NCBI GenBank assembly: GCA_030634125.1
Contig: DAOWBJ010000010.1
Location: 1 to 15,517, forward strand
From: Victivallales bacterium
GTDB lineage: Bacteria; Verrucomicrobiota; Lentisphaeria; Victivallales; Victivallaceae
Length of the DNA: 15,517 nucleotides
Reading direction: 5' to 3'
A program made the position numbers and the translations under genes. Positions 1-9,200 of this stretch are shown here, piece by piece (the stretch's first letter is position 1; each line of letters begins with the position of its first letter). The notes beneath the pieces are model-generated. The model was not told where the DNA came from and made no database searches. It was given only the letters and a program-made list of their open reading frames with translations.

Positions 1-265
1 AGAATATTCGTCCCGTGCCGCCGGCACTGATTACAGTTTCACCGGAAGCCGCGCCTTTAATTGTTACGGTCTGTGGAAGGTATTTTTTGTCGGCTGAATT
101 GTAATATCTTAAGTCGGCATTTATATCAGCTTCTTTGATTCGGGTGTCGAGGAGATAAAGCGTCCTGGTGGCCTTGTCGGATTGATATGTCAGTGCCGTT
201 GCGATACTTGAGAAGTAACTTCTGTAATTATCTGAAAGCAGATAATAACCTATGTATCCGTTAGC
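1..265 (-). repeat. Start of a further module, cut by the window edge
   Basis: After the last IGAYE the frame continues with ANGYIGYYLL, then SSIATALTYQSDKATRTLYL and, near the edge, TVTIKGAASGETVISAGG. The same order follows the previous IGAYE (near 1380-1200: YYSSLDSALGAASSADTIEL, then VTIRGAG). Another repeat module therefore evidently begins here and the gene runs on beyond base 1. Confidence 0.65.
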
Positions 266-3200
266 TTCATAAGCACCCAGGTCGCGAGTACTATTGATCA
301 TATAGCCGCGCTGATCATAATTAATCCCGACTTCAACGCCTTGACCTACAACCCGGTAGTAATAACCGCTTTCAGAATTAAGCGCCAGCGTATAAGTCCA
401 GCCGCCGTTATCAGCCAGTGAACTGCTGAATAAACTGTTTGACGCGGTGTATAAACCGCTATTGTCAGTACCTACGAAATTGCTCAACTGCGTAATCACG
501 CTGCCGGTATCGCTGATGTCATCCCATCCTGAGACGTCAGTATTGTAGGCAATAATACTGTTGACCAGATTGACCGCTCCGGTAGCGGCGTAAATCCCGC
601 CGCCGTCATCAGCCGCGTAGTTGCCGGCTATGGTCAGATTAATTAAGCGGCTGTCGCCGATATTATAAATCCCGCCGCCGTCATCAGCCGCGCTGTTGCC
701 GTAAATAGTAGAATATTCAGCCTGGAATGTTCCGGTAGAGTAAATACCGCCGCCGTCTCCACCAGAGGCTGTATTATGGTCAACGGTGCTGTTCAGCAGG
801 AATAATTGACCTTTCTGTTCTCCGTAAACACCATTATAAATACCGCCGCCGCTGACACTCGCGGTATTATTGGCAAGCCTGGAATGATTCAGGGTAAGGC
901 TGCCGAGATTATAGATACCGGCGCCGTTTTCCGCGGTATTCATCCTTATGGAGCTGCGTTCGCCGTAAACAAAGGCGTCCGCAGAATTGTAAATCGCCCC
1001 GCCATTGCCGGACGCCGCGTTATCCGCGATCATTACATTATGGAGATGCAAACTGCCGTAATTATAGACAGCTCCGCCATCGCCGCTAACATTACCGCCG
1101 CGGATCGCCAGATCAAGCATGTGTACCGCCGGAGCGCTGTTTGTGTCGCCAATAGTGAAGAGACGGTCGGAACCTGCCCCCTTGATACCCGCGCTGAGTA
1201 CAGTATCCCATGCTCCGGCTCCGCGAATAGTTACGTCGCTGCTGACAGTAATTTCTGAATCCAGCAGTATACGACTTGAAATAAGTTCGATAGTATCAGC
1301 ACTTGAAGCCGCGCCTAGAGCACTGTCCAGTGATGAATAATATGCGGAAGTATTAGCATTCCAGGTCATATAACCATCATATTCATAAGCTCCGATGTCA
1401 TTTGAACCGTTGACCAGATAGCCTCTGGCGTCGTATCTGTACGCGCCGTCGCTATAACCAACGCCTTGATCAACAACTCGGACATCATTTGCAATCGCAA
1501 TAGTTTTTACCCAACCGCCGTTATCAGTCAAAGTCGGAGTGTCACCGGCAAAGATGGTTCCATCTGTAGTTTCCAGATTGTTACTGCCTTCATATGTACC
1601 TGAGACACTTCCGTAAACCAGAGTATTATTCAAAGTCAAACTCGCATCCACATCATTGTCAATTGCTGTACCGGCGTTCGCCGTGGATACGGTTACGTTA
1701 AACAGCAGACCTGTTCCGGTATCTCCAAGATATATAGCTTCATTATCACCAAGATTTACAACTGTACTGTTGAACATTGAAATAGTACCGAGGCTGTAAA
1801 TACCAGCATCAGTAGCTTCCGCCGAACTAACGGTAGTACGCATAGTATAAAGTGCTCCGGTATCAGCAATATAAATCGCTTCTCCGAGACCAGCAGAAGA
1901 AGAATCTTTTATTTCCACATTTTCAAGTTGCAGGCTGCCCTCAAGGTAAATCGCGCCGCCGTCACCAGCGGAATATCCACCCGTCAGGGTCAATCCTGAA
2001 ACGCTTACTGAAATGCCTGAATTAATATTAAATATCCGGCTGCTGTCAGTACCGCTGACGGTAGTCAATGTCGCGCCCAGACCCTGAATGACAACATGGT
2101 CTGTAATAGCCATTTCTCCGCTGGTGAGAGTAATTGTTTCCTGAGTGTAGAAAACATCCTTGGAGAAAGTAATCAGGTTGACTTCGTCCAGAATATTGGC
2201 CGCGGCAACAGCCCAGCGTAATGATCCCGAACCGGCATTGTTTGTATTTGTAACCACTAAACCGCCATACGGAACACCGGTGCCAAAGAAAAACGGTCCG
2301 CTTTGGGTCAATGGATTGCCTGCCTGAGTCCAACTGCCGGATGTTCCGCTGTAATAGTAAGTCGCGACCAGAGACGGGTTGAAGTCTGCTCCTTTAGCGG
2401 ATGCGGATGCGTCAACGAAATCCATACTGTAAGAACCCGCACTCTGGGGAGCCACATTGAAAGTCATGTTAACCGCGTTTTCAGGATGCGCTATTTCTGT
2501 TCCTCCCGGCTGTCCGTTTGTGGTAACTCCATCATAAGTCCAGACAGAAACATATTGCTGCATATTTCCACCGGTAAAGGTCAATTCACTCCAGTTGCTC
2601 GCGGTACCGATTACCAGATTCTGAACTTCATCAACAGCAAGTCGCAGGAACACTTTGCCCTGATCTGTGGCGGTGGAGGCGATATTGCTGGCGAAATAAC
2701 TGGTCTCGGAAGCACCGGTAATCGAGCCGTCAAGGTATAAGTCGTAAGTGCCAAGCTGGAATATTCCAGCACCACCGGCAAATACAAAATCATTAATAAC
2801 TGTAACATCCGCGCCGAGACTTTTGATTCCGTTGGCGATTTGCAGATTGTTGTAAACGCCGCCCGCCACTAACTGGCTGTCGCCTCCCTGGTAGATTACT
2901 GTACCAAAACCGTCGTCAAAATTAAATGCAGCGTTAGTTTCTCCTTTCAGCTTGAGGAAGCCGTCATCAGCAAAGACAAACGCTCCAAGAGTTGACATGG
3001 TAAAATCACCTTCTACCAGCACGATATTGGCGTCAAGCCCGAAAGTAGTGTAGGCGGCAATAGTCATGTCGTTATAGACATTAAAATCAAAATCAACTGT
3101 CTCTTTGACAACCGCTGTGCCGACAGTTCCGCCGCCGACAATCAGGTTGTAATAATCAACATCCGATAATTCCTGTCCGGTCGCTCCGAGATAGCTGACA

Positions 3201-6200
3201 GTTGAAGTATGGTAATTGAAAATACCGAGATCATTATTTGTGCCGTAAAGTCCCAGAGTGCCTGCTCCGGCACCACGGAATGTAAGTGTGCCGTCTACAG
3301 CGGTGTCGCCAGCTATTCTTACAGTTTCGGCTGCGACGAAATCAAAGGCCAGTTCCACGCCGGAACCTACTGTGAGATCGCCGTATATATCAAAGCTGTC
3401 GCTGGCGGTTTTTGCGCCGCTACTGCTGATTGTCAGATTGTAATAATCTACAGAATCAACAGTTTGAGCTCCAGCCCGGTTATAATTAACAGTAGAATAG
3501 TTACCTGCATAGAAAGAAGTATTATCACCAAGTTCATTGCTTGCTCCGCCGAGGGATAAAGTAACATTGTCATTGATCGTCAAGTCACCGGAAACAGCGG
3601 TGTTGCCGTTGACGTCATAAGCGCCGGTGCGGTCTGAAAGCGTCAGTGCTACACCTGTATCAACCGTTAATCCCTGAATGGATGTTCCAAATTCAGCGGA
3701 GTTATCATCAATAGTCAATGCTGAACTAGCGGCACCGGGAGTCAGCATGTACTGCAAGGTTGAGCCCGGATTGTAGGTAAACGCCGTACCGTCAGCCGAA
3801 CCGTCAAGTTTCAAATAGGAATTGTCATATACGGCTATTGTGCCGTTAGTATTATTTATTGTTCCGGTAGTCCATTTTTCCGTAAGGCTGATACCGGCTA
3901 CAGAAACGTCTGACAGGCTTAAGTTTTCATTATTGACCAGCACATAATCATCATTACCGCGGAAGTCAAGATGTTTCAGGTTAACGGCTTCAGAAGTAGC
4001 ACCGCCGGTACCGACTATCATTACCTGTTCACCATCTTCGCCGGTAATATATGAAGCCTTACCGTTATCAAGACCGAATATAGAAATATTTAAACCATCA
4101 ACTATCTGTAATACGCTGCCTAAAACAATGTCTGCATCAAGATAATCTCCTGAAATACTATCGTAAAAATCAGAATCGACATGGTCGGCATTAAAGACAA
4201 TTACACCGTCTTCATCGAGAATCTCGAGCTGAGCGAGGGCATAGCGCAGTGTACCGTCAGTGAGTACATTGTCCGCGTTCAGCCATACTTCGGAATAACC
4301 ATGACCGATATAGAATGGACCGTTTTTATCAGTGGTCCAGCTGACATCATCCCAGGTTCCGGCATCGTTCCAATGCAGTGTTCCGATGATTGGATCAAAG
4401 TACTGCCCGGCGGCAGTATCAGAGTAATCAGAAAGTGTTAAGGTAAATTCAGTATCGTTTGTATCAATATCCCAGGTAACTGTTATTGAACCGGCGTCTG
4501 AGGATATGGGAGGTGAAATTCCATCCGTAATACGGATCGCGGCACGGGTTGCCGGAGATTCAATAAGCGTATCAACCCATTTGTAAGTTCCGGGAGTAGC
4601 CGCGTCTTCCACAGCCAGAACAAAATGAGTTCCGTTTGTGCCGTCTATCGCTAATGATACAGTTCCGGTGTCTGCGGTAATAAAATAATGTCCGCTGTCT
4701 CCGTCAGCACCAGTTACACCGTTATTATCAATAACATCTAGATTGCTTGCGCCTTGCAACTCAAACGCGCCGTCGGTAAAAGTAAATGTATCGATGGTTA
4801 AAGTATTGGCATCAACACTGACTCCGGCACTGTTGTTGACTGTTATACTGTTAAACTCGGTGTCGCCGACCAGGGAAATCTGCTGGGCGTTTGTACCGAA
4901 AAAAGTAAAGTCCACATTGCAAAATGAAGTGGGAGCACCGGTTCCAAGTGTCAGATTGCCGGTCAGGGATATTAATGAATTTTCCACACTGCCGCCGCCA
5001 GTGGCGTCAGCGATGGTGAGGCTGCCGCTGACGTCAAGTGATGAAGCCGCACCGGATAAAGTCAGTGTATTAACACCTAAATTAGTGCTTGTAGTTTTGA
5101 GAGAAGCACCGTTGAGAGTCAAATGCCCGTAAACTGTTGAAACTCCTGTATTATCTTTTACGTCGATTATCTCTTGAGTACCTGTTTCATAGGAATAAGT
5201 AACGCTTGTATTTGTTGACGAGTTAACCAGATTCATCGGAGTATAGGCAAGTGTGGCTAAAGTCAATGCCGCCTGATTTAAAAGCTCAAGATGACTTGCT
5301 CCGTTCAGAGTGGTATCCACCGTGTTTATAGTGCCGTTGACAGTAAGAATTCCTGTACCGGAGTCATCGACTTTGCTGTTACCGCGGACATGTAAATCGC
5401 CTGTAGCGGCAATATCCATTGTTCCCCGGATATCAATTCTCGCGTCCAAAGCATCATCGGCAGATACGTTTATAGAAATACTGTTATTCAATATAAGTAT
5501 CGAACGCCAGTTTATTGTCCAGTCACCGATTGTAGTAAGGTTCGCGGCAATATAAAAACGTGTGTCGGTCGCGTTAAAATTGAGCTGTGAAGCTGAATCA
5601 AGCTGAATTTCGCTATCTCTATATCTCCAGTTTAGATAATTAGTATAATCACCATTGCCAAGCGTATCGACAAATTCCAAATCCGTATCAGTAGTAGTAT
5701 TCTTCTGATACGCCCCGATGGTAATAGTTCCCGACGTACGTGCCTCGCCTCGTTGGTCAGTTGTCACGCTAGTTCCTTGATCCGCGTGATTTTGCAGGAT
5801 ACTATCCGTATCAGAAACATACAAGGTCATAGTCGGACCGCCATTATCAGCAACTAGCGTATCCAAACCGAGATCTGTAAAGAAAGTAGTAGGATTGTCA
5901 GCAAAAGTAATATTATTATCAGCAGCTAAAAAAGTATATCCGGTAGATACACCAATCGCGTTATAAGTAGCACTTGTCATGACTCCGCCGCTTCCGTAAA
6001 AATCATCGCGGGTTGCGTTGTCGATACTGCCGTAATAATTGTTGGCAATAACGGAGTTTGAAATAGTCAAGTTCCCGGCCGTCATATACATACCGCCGCC
6101 GTAACGCTGACTTTCTTCAGCAGTACCTGATATATTATTAGCAATAGTCGTAAAATTAAGATCGTAAGTACCACCACCATTGAAAGAGATACCGCCGCCA

Positions 6201-9200
6201 TTTAACCCGGCAGTATTGTTGGCAATAGTAGAATTAAGCATATCAAAAGTACTTGAGTTGATATATAAACCACCACCATGACCGCTTGTGGCATCGTTCA
6301 TTCCAATGGTGCTTGCAGTAAAGTCCACGACTGAACTCAAAGCGTAAATTCCACCGCCATCACCAGTAGTTGTAGTATTACTCAAAATTGAACTTTGATC
6401 AGCGGTAAAATTATTTGCTTCTGTATAAATACCACCAGCACCGGTCCCGGCGGTATTCCCGGAAATTGTACTTTGATTAATTGTTAAATCACCGGTTTGA
6501 GAAAATATTCCTCCGCCTTTTCCGGCAGCGGTACTGTTTTGGACGGTAACATTAGTCAAAATCAATGTTTCTTTTACATAGAGCGCTCCGCCATGCCCGG
6601 AATAGGAATCGGCAGCTGCATTACCATTTTGAACAGTCATATTCGTAAGGCCAACTGTTACCAAAGGCAGATAGTCAATATTATCTACAACAAAAACACG
6701 ATCATTGCCGTCCGCGTCAAGGAGCGCATTGCCAAATACAGAATTGGTAAGAGTACCGTTAATAGTGATTCCATTGGAAATAGTAATAGCTTTTACCAAA
6801 TCAACAGTCGCGCTGGTCCAGGAGCTGGCATCTACCGTAATTAAAGCTTCTGTATCCGCCCAGTAAATAGCGTCGCGGAAAGATACATCATCTGATTCCC
6901 AAGCAAGTCTATCATTAGCAAAATCAAAACCTTTGTTAGTCGGTTCAAGACCGGAATCGTCCTGGGATTTGACGGTTAACATGGTAAGAGATTCGTAGGC
7001 TCCAATATTTTGAACAGCTGGTGCTCCATTACGATCCAGCATTGTTCTGGATACGCCGCGCTGGTCAGTAGCAAGACTGGTAAAAAGACTGGAACTTATT
7101 TCAGAACCGGTTCCTACCGCGACACTGCCGTCAAGCAGGCGGTAAGTCATAGTTTTCGCACCGCTATAACGCATTTGACTGTCAAGATTAAGGCTTACTA
7201 CATAGCCAAAGCTATCTCCTATTTTATTATTTCGGTCATCCCAATTATATCCAGATCCTGTAACTGGATCCGCATCATAATTGTAACTGCCGATAATATT
7301 AAAATCTCCAATAGGAGTAGAATTAACAACAGTTACATTAGTCGGTTCAGCAACGGTATTATTTATATAAATATCCAAATATTCCTGATCCGGAGGACTG
7401 GAGGTAACCTGTACCGTATTACCTGCGAGTATTGAATTTGAAAGACCCAAATCAACATTGCTGGTATAAGTATCAGTTCTACCATCATAAGTAAAAGAAT
7501 AATCCATGCCGCCAAAAACTGCTACCGCAGCTTTAGCGTCAGTTATTGTCGCGCCGGAATGAAGGTTGGCATAATTGTTGACAATTGTGGTATAATAAAG
7601 ATTTAAATCTCCGTCTTTCATATAAATAGCGGAACCGCTCCCGGCAGGATTGGTATCAGAAGCAGCTTGGGTAGCGGTTGCTGTGTTATTGGCAATAGTA
7701 GAATTAGCTATAGAAAGAACTCCAGAACCAGTTGTCTTTTTAACCCAAGGATCCCATTGTCCACCGTTCCATGTAATCCAATTTTCTGTTCGAATAGTAT
7801 TATATATACCGGCTCCGACAACAGATTCACTTGTTACATACTGAATTTGACCGGAAACAGAATTGTTATAAACAGAGGAACGCTCCATTATTAAAGTTCC
7901 ATTGTTATATATTCCTCCGCCGAGTCCAGCACGAGCAGGCTGATATTTATCACTACCGTATGCAACCGCGCTGTTGCCGGTGATGGTAGAGTCATAAATC
8001 TGCATGCTACCTGTATTGTAAATGCCACCACCAAAGCCGCCGCTGAAATAAATCGCATCAGTTCTATTATTATCAGCCACAGAATTACTGACGACTACAT
8101 TATTTAAAATAGTGGTTCCATGAGTTTGGATTCCTCCACCCTGACCATCAGAAGCATTGGTTTCATGACCATTAGTAATAGTTATATTATTAAGATAAAC
8201 AATAGCAGTTGTTCCAAAATAAAAAACTCCGTCATTGGCATTGCCGTCAACAATAATCCTGCCGTCAGCATTTTGAGCCCGAAAAGCGACAGGGTCGTTA
8301 ATATTACTGTAATTTTCGGCATCAGGATTGCTTGGGTCAACATCTTTTACTGAACTGACCATAATGTTTTTTTCCTGACCAGAAAATGCATAGCGTGTAT
8401 CGCTAACTTCTATCTGTCCATATGTTATGAGAATGGTATTATCAGCACCAGCGTCAAATAAAGTTGCGTTAAATTTTACCCAGCGGTTAACATCATATAA
8501 AGCACCGGAACCGCTACCGGCATCATAAGCATCTTGCTGATTGTAATTATCCAACCAGTACATCGCTTCGCGTAAAGTAATTCCATCTTCTTGTGCATCA
8601 CTAAAATAATGTCCGCCTTTATCACTACTAGACTGCAACGCTGACTCATCACCTCGACTGTTGACTGTGATATAATAAAGCGGCTCAAAAGCACCAATAC
8701 TGGGAGTTACATTACTATTTTCGTCAGCATCAGTACCAACACGGTTGTTGCCGCGTTGGTCTCGATCTATACCAGAAACAGAAATCCCTGTCGTATAAGC
8801 AATGCTTTCCTGGTAAAGCAAGGCAAGTGTTTGAGTGCGATAATTTCCCTGCCGACGTAAAACCGTGTCTAAATACAGAGTGTCTTGAATCAAAGTCTGG
8901 TCGGTGATATTGCCGGTTCCGGCAAGTCTTGTGTCCTCATAATGACTGTAAACGTTATAGGTTGAACTGCTTACAGTAACATTGGCTCCCAAAGTTATCT
9001 GGTCGCGAGCACCTATTTGCGCATTAGTATTGAAATAAATGGAACTAATAGAACTGAAATAACTTTCAGTACTGTCAGTCATGTAGATCGCATAACCTGT
9101 ATCAGCGGCATCACTGGCGGTATTGTAGGCTACGGTAGCGAAGGACAGGTTCAATGTGCTGTTATCACCCATATAAATTGCTCCGCCTGTAGTGGCAGTA

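Larger units (their letters stand above)
2414..5701 (-). repeat. Central solenoid region of a different repeat type, interrupted by a duplicated junction
   Basis: Residues 2067-3162. GGxI turns are absent here. The sequence is instead built of short alternating strands rich in Thr, Val, Ser, Asn and Asp (for example LTLNGAS, SITVNNS, GDLTI, LTLSG), typical of adhesin-like beta-strand repeats that carry VNGNLTI-style strands. The only solenoid cysteine (residue 2327, base 4921) lies here. The two halves are separated by the junction segment at 4178-4426. No catalytic motif is recognisable. Confidence 0.6.

Noticed and set aside
590..1100. Regularly spaced GC-rich ccgccg motifs looking like a CRISPR or satellite array
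   Set aside because: They encode the GGGIY/GGAIY turns of the solenoid in frame, with imperfect copies and coding spacers of uneven length.
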